From Beijerinckiaceae bacterium (GTDB taxonomy: Bacteria; Bacteroidota; Bacteroidia; Chitinophagales; Chitinophagaceae), in assembly GCA_903970475.1 (NCBI GenBank), contig CAJCIQ010000021.1, forward strand, positions 1 to 64,000: DNA of 64,000 bases, given 5' to 3'. The notes beneath the pieces were generated by a model, which had not been told where the DNA came from, ran no database searches, and worked only from the letters and a program-made list of their open reading frames with translations. Positions 8,665-18,059 of the stretch are shown in pieces. A program made the position numbers and the translations under genes. The stretch's first letter is position 1. Every line of letters starts with the position of its first letter.

Positions 8665-8964
8665 ATGTATAACATGAAGCATTATCTCACCTGTCTATTT
8701 ACAGCGCTGACCCTTACCGTCATGCTGAGTTCCTGCGCAGGTACCGTCTATGTACGGGAAAGGCCAGTAGAACCAGTATATTCCCGTCCACCTGCCCCCG
8801 GTCCTGAATACGTATGGATCGATGGAGAATGGTACGGAAGTCACGGTCATTATAACTACAGACAAGGCTATTGGGCCCGCCGCAGGCCTGGGCATAACTG
8901 GAACCACGGTCATTGGGAAAGCAGGTCCGGTGGTTATATTTGGATTAAAGGTGGTTGGAATTAA
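8665..8964 (+). CDS. Small YXWGXW-repeat lipoprotein
   Basis: 99 residues, or 96 from the second ATG at 8674, which gives a more usual signal peptide (MKHYLTCLFTALTLTVMLSS followed by Cys, lipobox LSSC). The mature part is built from repeats of the YXWGXW type (YVWIDGEWYGSHGHYNYRQG, GHNWNHGHWESRSGGYIWIK). These short aromatic repeat proteins are common cell-surface lipoproteins of unknown role. It stands alone with a terminator behind it. A longer protein with the same repeat type is near the right end of the window. Confidence 0.8.
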   Translation: MYNMKHYLTCLFTALTLTVMLSSCAGTVYVRERPVEPVYSRPPAPGPEYVWIDGEWYGSHGHYNYRQGYWARRRPGHNWNHGHWESRSGGYIWIKGGWN

Positions 8965-8983
8965 TCCCTCAAATCTTAAAGAT

Positions 8984-9020
8984 AATGGCTGTTCTGCTTT
9001 ATGCAGGGCAGCCATTTTTT
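8984..9020. terminator. Terminator between the YXWGXW gene and the alginate-lyase-like gene
   Basis: Stem AATGGCTG / CAGCCATT with a 17-base loop, which itself has a small GC pairing, then six T on the plus strand. It lies between two converging genes and has A's on the other side, so it may serve both. Confidence 0.75.
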
Positions 9021-9027
9021 ATTTGGC

Positions 9028-10143
9028 TCAGGGCTTGCGCACCAGCGCGCTCACCACGGCTTCCCAGTCCGGATACTGGTCGGTGGTTCCAAGGATTTTT
9101 CTGGCTACAACCAATAAGGAAGGGTCAAAGCAGGCGCCCAGTAACAATACAGAAACCCCACCAGCGGGATTGAACAAAGCCCCGGTCTTAAAGGCGGCCT
9201 CTCCGTTTTGGGCACGTTGGCGATCGAAGGCGACCATACTGTTTACATATTCTGCATGGGTGGAGTCACCCCTAAGATAGGGGAGTACCCACCCGACGGA
9301 CGTCTTTATAGATGAGCCCGAAGGAGATACCCAGGTATAATAGTTTACGCCTTTGGCCCTTTGAATGATCCTGGCAATCGTAATCAAAGGCTCCAGGTCA
9401 TAAATATGATAATGCAGGGCATCCCTTTCTTTGAAATCTTCACTGGTTCCATCTTGGATCAAATTGTGGGTAATCTGTTTTTTCAGGGCATTGATACTAT
9501 AGCTTTCCAGGACAGTATCCTTCAAAGCAAACCCAATTTCCCCTACGATCTTGATGCGATGGGAATTCCAATTGTTGTGGGCCGTTGCCCTGTTTGAGCT
9601 GTTGAATACTGCGTTTATTTCTGTCGTGGCTACCTGGCTCAACCAGTTATCTACGAGCGCCTGGTCTTCTTCATTGAGCTTCTCTTTGACCATATCAAAG
9701 GCTGCGATACCCTCATCTAAGTTGGTTTCATCGATGGGATCTCCCCTTGAAATATTGTGAGCCGCCCAGGCTTTCAGGTATAACTTGAGCTTGTCCAGGT
9801 ATTTGTTAGCCCCTTCCATCTTATATACTACAGCTAATGCATACATTTTATGCATGTCCTTTATGGATAACCAGGTGGCTGTTTTTCTGGGATCTCCCTG
9901 TAGCAGCCCTTCGGTACGTAAGGTATCTATGGGATTGGGGTTATCCTCCAGCGCCTTTCCGGCTAGATGGTAAAGGCTGTCATAAGCCGACTGCACCCCG
10001 GAAACACTGGGATCTCCTTTCTTTGCCAGTGCCAGCATAACTTTCAATTTGGAAAACGCTGTTGCATCCAAACCCACGTACTGGGCCTGCGCAGTCAAGG
10101 CTCCTAACCCAATCCAAAGCAGCAAAAACGTTTTAAGTCGCAT
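9028..10143 (-). CDS. Exported alginate-lyase-fold protein
   Basis: 371 residues with signal peptide MRLKTFLLLWIGLGALTAQA. It belongs to the alginate_lyase alpha/alpha-barrel group (polysaccharide lyase 5-like): NNWNSHRIKIVGEIGFAL supplies the Asn-His pair expected at the active site, and DGTSEDFKERDALHYHIYDL supplies Arg, His and Tyr candidates. Members cleave or bind uronate polymers in the periplasm. There is no alginate pathway around it, so the substrate is uncertain. Single gene, with no SusC/D partner next to it. Confidence 0.7.
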   Translation of the reverse strand: MRLKTFLLLWIGLGALTAQAQYVGLDATAFSKLKVMLALAKKGDPSVSGVQSAYDSLYHLAGKALEDNPNPIDTLRTEGLLQGDPRKTATWLSIKDMHKMYALAVVYKMEGANKYLDKLKLYLKAWAAHNISRGDPIDETNLDEGIAAFDMVKEKLNEEDQALVDNWLSQVATTEINAVFNSSNRATAHNNWNSHRIKIVGEIGFALKDTVLESYSINALKKQITHNLIQDGTSEDFKERDALHYHIYDLEPLITIARIIQRAKGVNYYTWVSPSGSSIKTSVGWVLPYLRGDSTHAEYVNSMVAFDRQRAQNGEAAFKTGALFNPAGGVSVLLLGACFDPSLLVVARKILGTTDQYPDWEAVVSALVRKP

Positions 10144-10201
10144 AAGGGTATGAAATTGATTGGATCAAATTACGTAATTTAATTCCCTAACCCTGAAGTC
10201 T

Positions 10202-11512
10202 ATGAAAAGAAAAGAATTCCTGGGATCGTCTGCCGGTATTTTACTGGGAGCGGGCATGCAGACCATGATCCCTTCCCCACTGCGGGCTTTGGGAAGGGCA
10301 AGGACCCCCAGCGACCAGATTAATATTGCTGCCATTGGGATCAACGGACAGGGTTGGTCTGACCTCATGGCCTCCTTAAAAGAACCCAATGTCCATTGTG
10401 TAGCGTTATGTGACGTGGATCAGCATGTACTCACGCGCAGGGAGGCCGATCTGGTCAAGGCAGGTTTTCCCAAAGCGGATACCTATTCCGATTATAGAAA
10501 GGTGCTGGACCGAAGAGATGTGGACGCCGTTATTATAGGGACTCCTGATCACTGGCATTGCCTGATTATGACGGATGCCGCTAAGGCAGGCAAGGACATA
10601 TACGTAGAAAAACCGGTAGGTAATTCAATAGTTGAGTGTAAGACCATGGTGGATGCCCAGGTGAAATACAACAGAGTGGTGCAGGTAGGGCAATGGCAAC
10701 GCAGCCAGCAACATTTTGCTGACGCGGTGGCTTTTGTGCAGTCGGGAAAATTAGGTAAGGTCAGGCTGGTCAAAGCCTGGGCCTATATTGGTTGGAAACA
10801 TGCCGTTCCCGTACAACCCGACAGCGCCCCGCCCGTTGGTGTTGATTATACTACTTGGTTAGGCCCGGCTCAGAATCGCCCTTTTAACCTCAACCGGTTT
10901 CACTTTAATTTCCGTTGGTATTGGGATTACGCTGGGGGGCTGATGACAGATTGGGGTGTACACCTGTTGGACTATGCTTTGCTGGGTATGAATGCGCACA
11001 CCCCCAAAAGTATTATGGCGTCGGGGGGCAAACTCGCTTATCCGGATGACGCCGAAGAAACACCGGATACCCTCACGACCATCTATGAATACGAAGGATT
11101 CAATATTCAATGGGAACACACCATTGGTATCAATAACGGTAACTACAACAAGGACCACGGCATTGCCTATATAGGAGAAAATGGTATGCTGATCTTGAAC
11201 CGGGAGGGCTGGGAGGTCATACCTGAAAAAGGAAAGATGGAAGCCGTTACCTGGCAACCTAAGGTAGACGATGGGCTGATCCTGCATGCCAGGAATTTTC
11301 TTCAGGCAGTTCGCAGCCGGAATATGGGCGACCTCAAAGCGCCTATACAAGTCGGCGCCAATGTGGCTACCGTGGCGCAAATGGGGAATATTGCCTACAG
11401 GACTGGAAAGAAGCTCTATTGGGACAATGCTAGCTTGCGCTTTACGGATGAAGCTGCCAATCATTTACTGGCAGCTCCCTATCACAATGGTTATTCTATT
11501 CCAACCATATAA
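10202..11512 (+). CDS. Gfo/Idh/MocA-family oxidoreductase with export signal
   Basis: 436 residues. The start MKRKEFLGSSAGILLGAG resembles a Tat-type leader with a weak twin-basic motif, as in many Bacteroidota members of this family. The Rossmann fold spans about 35-160 (INIAAIGINGQG; VIIGTPDHWHCLIMTDAAKA; DIYVEKPVGNS with the conserved EKP). The C-terminal substrate domain has MTDWGVHLLDYALLG. These NAD(P)-dependent enzymes act on sugars or sugar derivatives. It is followed after 8 bases by a GH20 hexosaminidase, suggesting amino-sugar turnover. Confidence 0.85.
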   Translation: MKRKEFLGSSAGILLGAGMQTMIPSPLRALGRARTPSDQINIAAIGINGQGWSDLMASLKEPNVHCVALCDVDQHVLTRREADLVKAGFPKADTYSDYRKVLDRRDVDAVIIGTPDHWHCLIMTDAAKAGKDIYVEKPVGNSIVECKTMVDAQVKYNRVVQVGQWQRSQQHFADAVAFVQSGKLGKVRLVKAWAYIGWKHAVPVQPDSAPPVGVDYTTWLGPAQNRPFNLNRFHFNFRWYWDYAGGLMTDWGVHLLDYALLGMNAHTPKSIMASGGKLAYPDDAEETPDTLTTIYEYEGFNIQWEHTIGINNGNYNKDHGIAYIGENGMLILNREGWEVIPEKGKMEAVTWQPKVDDGLILHARNFLQAVRSRNMGDLKAPIQVGANVATVAQMGNIAYRTGKKLYWDNASLRFTDEAANHLLAAPYHNGYSIPTI

Positions 11513-11520
11513 CGATTGAT

Positions 11521-13416
11521 ATGTCTAGAATTAGTTTACTGCTATTGCTAACCCTGACCACTGGCCTTTGCAGGGCTACTGGTATGGAAGACTCTACCCG
11601 TATCCATGTCATTCCTGAACCAGTAAGTATAAAGGAAGGGTCAGGGAGCTTTATCCTGGATAATACGACGGTTATCCGTATGACCAATGGTAATGCAGAT
11701 TTGGAGAAAACAGCCTCCTGGTTATCGGATCGTCTTGCTACTGGATCGGGTTATACATTGGCTATCGGAGCAGGCGGTTCCAAACAAATTAATTTGGAAT
11801 TGGTTTCTGCTGGAAGTATGAATAAAGAAGGGTACCATTTAAGTGTAACGTCTGAAGCCGTAACCATTAAGGCTGCAACAGCCGCTGGTGTTTTTTATGG
11901 CATACAAACCTTCCTCCAGTTGTGCCCGGCAGATGTAGAAGGCGCAGTGCCTGGGCAGGTTCGCCCCTGGTCTATACCTTGTGCAGAGATCGAGGATTAT
12001 CCCCGTTTCGGGTGGAGGGGATTAATGCTGGACGTAAGCCGGCATTTCTTTACCAAGACAGAAGTGGAGCGCTATATCGATGAAATGGCCCGATATAAGT
12101 TCAACGTCTGTCACCTGCATTTAAGTGATGACAATGGCTGGAGGATAGAGATAAAAAGCTTACCCGAACTGACCAGGGTAGGCGCCTGGAGGGTTAGCCG
12201 CACCGGACGCTGGCAATCCTATCTGCCGCCATTGGCGGATGAGCCCTCAGACGCAGGAGGATATTATACCCAGGACGACATGAAGGAAATCATTGCTTAC
12301 GCCGCGGCCCGCTATATTACTATTCTACCCGAAATAGACGTACCGGCCCATAGCTTGGCCCTGATAGCCTCCTATCCCAATCTTTCCTGTACCCAATTAC
12401 CTTATCCGGTTAATCCGGGCGCCCCCCAACCGGAAAGTCAGGATAACGTCCTTTGTGTAGCCAACGATTCGGTATACCTGGTACTCGATAAAATCTTTTC
12501 GGAGATAGCCGCATTATTCCCTTGCCCCTATATCCATGTGGGTGGGGATGAGGCCGATAAAAAATTCTGGGCGGCTGACCCAAAGTGTCAACGCCTCATG
12601 CAGGAACAACACCTATCCAGTGTAGATGAGCTCCAAAGCTATTTTGTCAAACGTATGGAAAAGATGCTCCAGGCCAAAGGAAAGAAGCTGATTGGTTGGG
12701 ATGAAATCCTGGAAGGGGGCCTGGCGCCCTCTGCCACCGTCATGAGCTGGAGGGGAATGAAAGGAGGGGTAGCGGCTGCAAAAATGGGACATGAAGTCGT
12801 CATGACCCCCTGGGATTATACCTACCTGGATCTATACCAGGGTGATCCGTCTGTAGAACCCCCCACTTATGGGAAGTGCCGTTTGACAGATTGCTATACG
12901 TATGATCCGGTCCCAGACAGTGTGGATCCCAAACTTATTTTGGGAGGCCAGGGTAACTTATGGTCGGAATCGGTGCCTACCTTCCGTCATGCTGAATACA
13001 TGACCTGGCCCAGGGGCCTGGCATTGGCAGAAGTCTACTGGTCTCCGAGGAACAAGCGCAATTTTAACGACTTTCTTTTGCGCATGGAAGCCCAGTTCCC
13101 GAGGTTAGATGCCGCCCAGATCAACTATGCCAGGAGCGCTTTTGATGTTTGGGCCCAGCCCGGATTCAACAAAATGAACCAACTCGCTGTGGGACTGACC
13201 TCCGAGGTCCCAGGATTGGACATCTACTATACCTTCGATAATACCCGACCCGATAATCACTCTCCCAAATACACCGGTACACCCCTGGTCTTCCCTAAGG
13301 GTGCCGCAACCTTAACCGTAATTTCTTACCGGAATGGTAAACCAATAGGAGAGCGGATCAGCCTGACCAAGGATGATTTAACCAAAAGGGCCAGGGAGGG
13401 CCACCATATCTACTAA
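11521..13416 (+). CDS. Beta-N-acetylhexosaminidase, GH20
   Basis: Exported glycosidase removing terminal GlcNAc or GalNAc. Signal peptide MSRISLLLLLTLTTGLCRAT. A GH20b domain (about 25-150) precedes the GH20 TIM barrel (about 155-510). RGLMLDVSRHFF marks the barrel start and HVGGDEADKKFW holds the catalytic Asp-Glu pair of substrate-assisted catalysis. The C-terminal 90 residues (PGLDIYYTFDNTRPDNHSP) look like the chitobiase/FN3-like domain of this family. The 631 residues are usual. It forms an operon with the oxidoreductase before it and the hydrolase after it. Confidence 0.93.
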   Translation: MSRISLLLLLTLTTGLCRATGMEDSTRIHVIPEPVSIKEGSGSFILDNTTVIRMTNGNADLEKTASWLSDRLATGSGYTLAIGAGGSKQINLELVSAGSMNKEGYHLSVTSEAVTIKAATAAGVFYGIQTFLQLCPADVEGAVPGQVRPWSIPCAEIEDYPRFGWRGLMLDVSRHFFTKTEVERYIDEMARYKFNVCHLHLSDDNGWRIEIKSLPELTRVGAWRVSRTGRWQSYLPPLADEPSDAGGYYTQDDMKEIIAYAAARYITILPEIDVPAHSLALIASYPNLSCTQLPYPVNPGAPQPESQDNVLCVANDSVYLVLDKIFSEIAALFPCPYIHVGGDEADKKFWAADPKCQRLMQEQHLSSVDELQSYFVKRMEKMLQAKGKKLIGWDEILEGGLAPSATVMSWRGMKGGVAAAKMGHEVVMTPWDYTYLDLYQGDPSVEPPTYGKCRLTDCYTYDPVPDSVDPKLILGGQGNLWSESVPTFRHAEYMTWPRGLALAEVYWSPRNKRNFNDFLLRMEAQFPRLDAAQINYARSAFDVWAQPGFNKMNQLAVGLTSEVPGLDIYYTFDNTRPDNHSPKYTGTPLVFPKGAATLTVISYRNGKPIGERISLTKDDLTKRAREGHHIY

Positions 13417-13426
13417 ACCTATTCAT

Positions 13427-14323
13427 ATGCTTAGACGGCTGCTCACACCCACGTTGATCCTTTTTGCGGTTATGCTGACAGAGGCTACTTCTGCCCAATC
13501 TGCGAAGGCTCAGTCAGCACCAGCCAATGATGCGACTGCGGCCCAGGCGGACACCACACCTTACGGAGACAATCCCCAGGCGGGGCGCTGGGTCAATACC
13601 AGGGGAGTCAAATTGTATTATGAAACCTATGGGCAGGGAGAACCCTTGCTGTTTATTCATGGCAACGGAGGGTCCATAAAGGTATTCTCCAATCAGATTC
13701 CTGTGTTTGCAAAAAGCTATAAGGTCATACTAGCTGACAGCAGGGCTCAGGGCAAATCCGTTGATACGGGTGATTCCCTGAGCTATGAAATGATGGCAGA
13801 TGATTTCAATGCTTTGTTGGATTCCCTGCACCTGGACTCTTGTTACATAGTAGGTTGGAGTGACGGAGGAATCAATGGGTTGCTTATGGCCATACGTCAT
13901 CCGGATAAAGTAAAGAAGCTGGCGGTTACCGGCGCCAACCTGTGGCCGGACACGACGGCTGAAGACGCCTTCGTGTATCACTTTTTACAGAACTACTACA
14001 ACCACCTGATCAAAGCGCCGCCTTCGCCTGAAAATAAAGCGCAACTGAAGCTGGTGCGGTTGATGGATTTTGAGCCCCATATTACCCTGGATCAGCTAGG
14101 GGCCATCCAATGTCCCACCCTGGTGATCGGTGGAGACCATGACGTGGTCCTACCCGAACATGCGCTGCTGATCGCCCATCATATCAAAAGGTCTGATTTA
14201 TGGATACTGCCCAACTCAGGACATTCCACACCGATTGTGTATAAAGATGATTTTAACCGGGTGGTGCTGAAATTCTTTGCTACGCCTTACAGGACCATCA
14301 CGGGAATGGCCGTGTTGAATTAA
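13427..14323 (+). CDS. Exported alpha/beta hydrolase (first copy)
   Basis: 298 residues. A signal peptide (MLRRLLTPTLILFAVMLTEA) and a low-complexity Ala/Gln stretch precede a classical alpha/beta-hydrolase fold. Visible: LLFIHGNGGSIKVFSNQI (oxyanion region), nucleophile elbow VGWSDGGINGLL, acid in VIGGDHDVV, and His in NSGHSTPIV. A close paralogue lies at the right end of the window. It is the last gene of the oxidoreductase-GH20 unit, 10 bases after GH20. Its stop codon directly abuts the stop of the converging GH31 gene. Esterase or lactonase activity is plausible; the substrate is unknown. Confidence 0.85.
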   Translation: MLRRLLTPTLILFAVMLTEATSAQSAKAQSAPANDATAAQADTTPYGDNPQAGRWVNTRGVKLYYETYGQGEPLLFIHGNGGSIKVFSNQIPVFAKSYKVILADSRAQGKSVDTGDSLSYEMMADDFNALLDSLHLDSCYIVGWSDGGINGLLMAIRHPDKVKKLAVTGANLWPDTTAEDAFVYHFLQNYYNHLIKAPPSPENKAQLKLVRLMDFEPHITLDQLGAIQCPTLVIGGDHDVVLPEHALLIAHHIKRSDLWILPNSGHSTPIVYKDDFNRVVLKFFATPYRTITGMAVLN

Positions 14324-16798
14324 CTAGAACTTTACTTTTATAATAGTATTTACATTATCTATATCTATGGTCTTCACAGGGCATCCGGCCTGGGATTTGG
14401 CTACGTTGAGCAGGGCGGGGTCCTGGAAAGTGGGCGCTGGCAGGAAATCCCAGGTGGAGGCTTTAGCCAGGAGCGAAGCACCGTTGACGGTCACCTGATG
14501 CAGGTCATCAAACCCATGCAGGACCAGTTGCAGGTGATGGAACCTGGAGGCCCGGGAACCCTGTGGTGCTTCGAGCTGAAAGGCGCCACCCATGGCATCG
14601 TAATGCATTTTCCGGAGGTAGAAATCTCCTTTCTGGTAAGCGAAACTGTTTCCATCGTCTTCGTAATAAGAAAAATCTCCGTCCTGGCTGCCTTTATATA
14701 GGTGGAGCCATAAGGTGTCTACGGGTATTTGAGCCGTACTTTGCACCAGGGATTGTTCGGGGATGATGCTGCCTCCTTTTACATAAACGGGAAGCTTGTC
14801 TAAGCTCAGGGGTATGATTTTTTGTTGGCGTCCTGTATCGGGCGCTCCGGTATAGAGGTTATACCAGTTTCCTTCGGGGAGGTATACTTTGGCGAATCCC
14901 TGGTCAGCGCCCACTGGAGCGACCAACAAAGAAGGACCAAACAGGTATTGATCCTGAAATTCGGGCGCGTACACCAGCGTGTCCTGGGTGTAGTCAATGG
15001 CCAAGGACCTCAGGACGGGTAATCCGTCCTGGGTGGCCTCGTAAAAAATGGAATAGAGGTAAGGCAATAGTCGATACCGTAAGGAAACGTAATCTCTGGA
15101 GATTTCTTCTATGTCCTCACCATAGGTCCAAGGTTCTGAAGACCTGGAATTGATTTGGGTATGATTGCGATAATAGGGTATGAAGGCGCCTAGTTCCATC
15201 CAGCGCGCAAATAAATTAGCAGGTGGGTTGCCGGTGAATCCGCCTATGTCCATGCCGGTGAAGGCCACGCCGCTCAGGCCCAGGCTTTGCAACATGCGGA
15301 TACCTGTAAAATAATGGCTCTCTTCAGCCCTGTTGTCTCCGGTCCAGATAGCGCTGTATCGCTGAAGCCCCGCAAAACCGCTGCGGGTTAGCAAAAAGGG
15401 CCTTTGGCCTGCGCTTTTGGCTCCTTCGTAGCTGGCACGAACCATTTCTAAGGCATAGACATTGTGTCCCTGGAGATGGGTAGCGCCCTGTCCGTCATAA
15501 TTGTACAAGACGTTCTCCGGCACTTGTTGGCCCCAGGTGGAGATTTCATTCATGTCATTCCAGATGCCGGATACCCCTTGATTGATGTAGGTCTGGATCT
15601 GCCCGGACCACCAGGCACGACCCTTGGGGTTGGTGAAATCGGGGAAATGGCACCAACCTGGCCAAACCTTTGCGGTATAATTGGTACCATCAGGATACTT
15701 CAGGAAGATGTCGTTTTGCATTCCACTTTCATAAGCCGGATATCCTTTTTCCACTTTGATGCCTGGGTCTACAATAACAGTCAACTTTAGGCCCATGGAC
15801 TTCAGTTTACGGGTCAGTGCCTGCGGATCAGGGAAGCGCTCCTTGTTCCAGGTAAATAGTTTATAGGCATCCATGTAATGAATATCCAGGGTGATACCGT
15901 CAGCAGGAATGTGTTTTTCGCGAAGCGTTGAAGCAATGCGCAGGACCTCTGTATCCGGAAAGTAACTATAGCGGTTTTGCTGGTAGCCCAGGCTCCAAAG
16001 AGGAGGCAAAGGCATGCGACCGGTCAGGGCTGTGTAATCGGTGATGATGTCCGCCAGGCGGGTATGATAAATGAAGTAATAATTCATGTCTCCGCCTGTA
16101 GCGCCAAAGGAGGAAAAGCGGTTGTTACTGGCACCGAAATTAAAGGTGGTTTGGTAGGTGTTGTCCAGGAATATCCCATAGTTAAGACCATGGTGTAGGC
16201 CCATATAGAAGGGAATAGAAGAATAGAGGGGGTCCTGGATGATGGAATATCCGAAGTAGTCGGCGTTCCAGTTGACATAGCCGTTGCCTTTACGATCCAG
16301 GTCCCCCGTCTTTTCTCCCAGACCAATAAAGCGTTCTCCATCCTGGAGGTGCTTGTAGGTCGTGATGTCCTGGCCTATCCAGGAAGTGGTAAGGCCCGGT
16401 TCGTCTGCATTAATGGTGTCTCCCTTCAAGGAAAGGAATACAATGGAAAATGGATTTTTCTTTACAGCGATGTGTAAGGAATCCGTATATATATCGATGG
16501 ATAAGGGTTTCTGCTCGATTTTTACGGGGGTAGGCTGGGGAGGCGCCACTACAGCATAGCTGAAATCTGCTCCAGGCGCTCCCGGGTTGATCCTCACCCT
16601 AACGATGCCCGGTCCATACACGCTGATGGCTGCCTGTCCCTGGGTGGTATAGGCCCTTACTGTTTGGTGGTCCACGCTGACTTTGGTTACGGAGCCCATG
16701 GTCGTGACCAGGTTCTTAGGGGATTGGGCCCCCGCCAATAGGCTGGTGCATGCCGCGATGCAGGTTAATCCAAGGCCTTTGATGGATTGCTGATTCAT
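14324..16798 (-). CDS. Alpha-glucosidase-type enzyme, GH31
   Basis: 824 residues, exported (MNQQSIKGLGLTCIAACTSL, then LAGAQ). N-terminal beta domain (about 30-230), then the GH31 barrel: ADGITLDIHYMDAYKLFTWN, nucleophile Asp in GIWNDMNEIS, acid/base Asp in IWTGDNRAEES. C-terminal DUF5110-like beta domains (about 620-824). The family includes alpha-glucosidases, xylosidases and transglycosylases; the barrel motif and GH71 neighbours favour an exo-alpha-glucosidase. It is the last gene of the locus, 7 bases after the GH71/99-like gene. Confidence 0.9.
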   Translation of the reverse strand: MNQQSIKGLGLTCIAACTSLLAGAQSPKNLVTTMGSVTKVSVDHQTVRAYTTQGQAAISVYGPGIVRVRINPGAPGADFSYAVVAPPQPTPVKIEQKPLSIDIYTDSLHIAVKKNPFSIVFLSLKGDTINADEPGLTTSWIGQDITTYKHLQDGERFIGLGEKTGDLDRKGNGYVNWNADYFGYSIIQDPLYSSIPFYMGLHHGLNYGIFLDNTYQTTFNFGASNNRFSSFGATGGDMNYYFIYHTRLADIITDYTALTGRMPLPPLWSLGYQQNRYSYFPDTEVLRIASTLREKHIPADGITLDIHYMDAYKLFTWNKERFPDPQALTRKLKSMGLKLTVIVDPGIKVEKGYPAYESGMQNDIFLKYPDGTNYTAKVWPGWCHFPDFTNPKGRAWWSGQIQTYINQGVSGIWNDMNEISTWGQQVPENVLYNYDGQGATHLQGHNVYALEMVRASYEGAKSAGQRPFLLTRSGFAGLQRYSAIWTGDNRAEESHYFTGIRMLQSLGLSGVAFTGMDIGGFTGNPPANLFARWMELGAFIPYYRNHTQINSRSSEPWTYGEDIEEISRDYVSLRYRLLPYLYSIFYEATQDGLPVLRSLAIDYTQDTLVYAPEFQDQYLFGPSLLVAPVGADQGFAKVYLPEGNWYNLYTGAPDTGRQQKIIPLSLDKLPVYVKGGSIIPEQSLVQSTAQIPVDTLWLHLYKGSQDGDFSYYEDDGNSFAYQKGDFYLRKMHYDAMGGAFQLEAPQGSRASRFHHLQLVLHGFDDLHQVTVNGASLLAKASTWDFLPAPTFQDPALLNVAKSQAGCPVKTIDIDNVNTIIKVKF

Positions 16799-16805
16799 GG
16801 TCTGT

Positions 16806-18053
16806 CTATAAATTGTTCATCAATTGATCTGCTTTCTGCTCGTCAAGGGCAGCCATTTCCTGAAACGCACGGTTGAGTTTTTCTAAAACCTCCGGATTGT
16901 TTTTATACCGCGTGCGTAGTGCGTATAAACGCGAAATCCTTTTGAGCGAGGCTTCCCCATAGGGTACGCCCAGCTCTTCCTGTAGAATAGTAAGGTATCC
17001 ATACTTAAACTCCCGGGTGGGCTCGATGATGGTGCCTTCTCCATAGTCGTTCCAGGTAGGGAGCTGTATATAGGAAGCATTACTTTTCACGGCCAGGGAC
17101 AGGGTTTGTGCAAAGGTGCCCAGGCTATCGTGGGGAATGGAAAAGGTAGGGCCTCCCCATCCGCCCAGGTAATAATAAGCATTGAACCCAGGGTAGGCGG
17201 AAGCGATGAAGGTGCTGTCTGCTTTGAGCCTGTAAAATCCCTTCAGACTGACCAGATGATCCGCATTGATCCAGGCAAAAGCGCCTTTCGCATTTTTACC
17301 CGCAAACTGTTGATGGTCCCATAAGGTGAAGAAGGCAGGGGGAGTAGGTAATACGGAAAAGATGGAGGTCCATTCATCGGCCATCAGGAAGGTCTGAGGC
17401 CCAAAGTCCAGCAAAAGGGGCACGCCATCCAATCGTTCATAGCTACTATCCGGAAAGTAGTGTTGCTGTAGATAGCGCATGTCATTCTGGGCTGCCGCTA
17501 TAGGGTCTTTTACCACACCCTTATCCTGGGCAATATGAATGTCCTGATCTTCATATACAATGCTGTATTTCAAACCTACTTTGGCTATCCTGGAAATAAT
17601 CCGTTCGGTATTGCGCACCAGGATGGGATAATCATAGAGTTGGGTTATCCCCGGCCAATCTATACAAACGCCATCTATACCGCTGTACTTCATCAGCAAT
17701 AATTGGTAGTCTATGAGGTTGGTATCTCCGGAAGCATAGGGGCCTGTAAGGGGATAATAGAAGGATGCTATTTGCCTTTTCCCATCCGGGCCTATGCTAT
17801 CGGGGTGACAAGTATTCATGGTCCAGTGAATGCCCCAGGTTCCAATCGGTTGGTTGGTTTGATTGGTTTCAAACCAGGGCATAAGGTGGGCGAATACCTT
17901 GGTCTTTACTTTTTTGGCAACGGGGACGGGGGGGGCTCCGGAAAGGTTGGCAGAGGCTGCGCCTGAGCGCGCGTCAGCCGGTGGCCCTCCCTTCGGGCCG
18001 GCGCTGGCCCAAAGAACCATGAGCAGGTATATGGTAATGGTCGATTTTGTCAT
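16806..18053 (-). CDS. GH71/99-like glycoside hydrolase
   Basis: 415 residues with a hydrophobic leader (MTKSTITIYLLMVLWASA). It then carries a Gly/Pro/Ala-rich insert encoded by unusually GC-rich DNA (about residues 19-45) before the catalytic barrel (HLMPWFETNQTNQP; GIDGVCIDWPGI; KVGLKYSIVYEDQD; WNDYGEGTIIEPT). The GH71/GH99-like superfamily contains alpha-1,3-glucanases and endo-alpha-mannosidases. It lies between a GH71-like gene and a GH31 gene with gaps of 6 and 7 bases. Exact specificity cannot be read from the sequence. Confidence 0.8.
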   Translation of the reverse strand: MTKSTITIYLLMVLWASAGPKGGPPADARSGAASANLSGAPPVPVAKKVKTKVFAHLMPWFETNQTNQPIGTWGIHWTMNTCHPDSIGPDGKRQIASFYYPLTGPYASGDTNLIDYQLLLMKYSGIDGVCIDWPGITQLYDYPILVRNTERIISRIAKVGLKYSIVYEDQDIHIAQDKGVVKDPIAAAQNDMRYLQQHYFPDSSYERLDGVPLLLDFGPQTFLMADEWTSIFSVLPTPPAFFTLWDHQQFAGKNAKGAFAWINADHLVSLKGFYRLKADSTFIASAYPGFNAYYYLGGWGGPTFSIPHDSLGTFAQTLSLAVKSNASYIQLPTWNDYGEGTIIEPTREFKYGYLTILQEELGVPYGEASLKRISRLYALRTRYKNNPEVLEKLNRAFQEMAALDEQKADQLMNNL

Positions 18054-18059
18054 GAGCGG

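Noticed and set aside
10859-11464. Minus-strand frame of about 201 codons over the oxidoreductase
   Set aside because: Antisense shadow of a well-supported Gfo/Idh/MocA gene.
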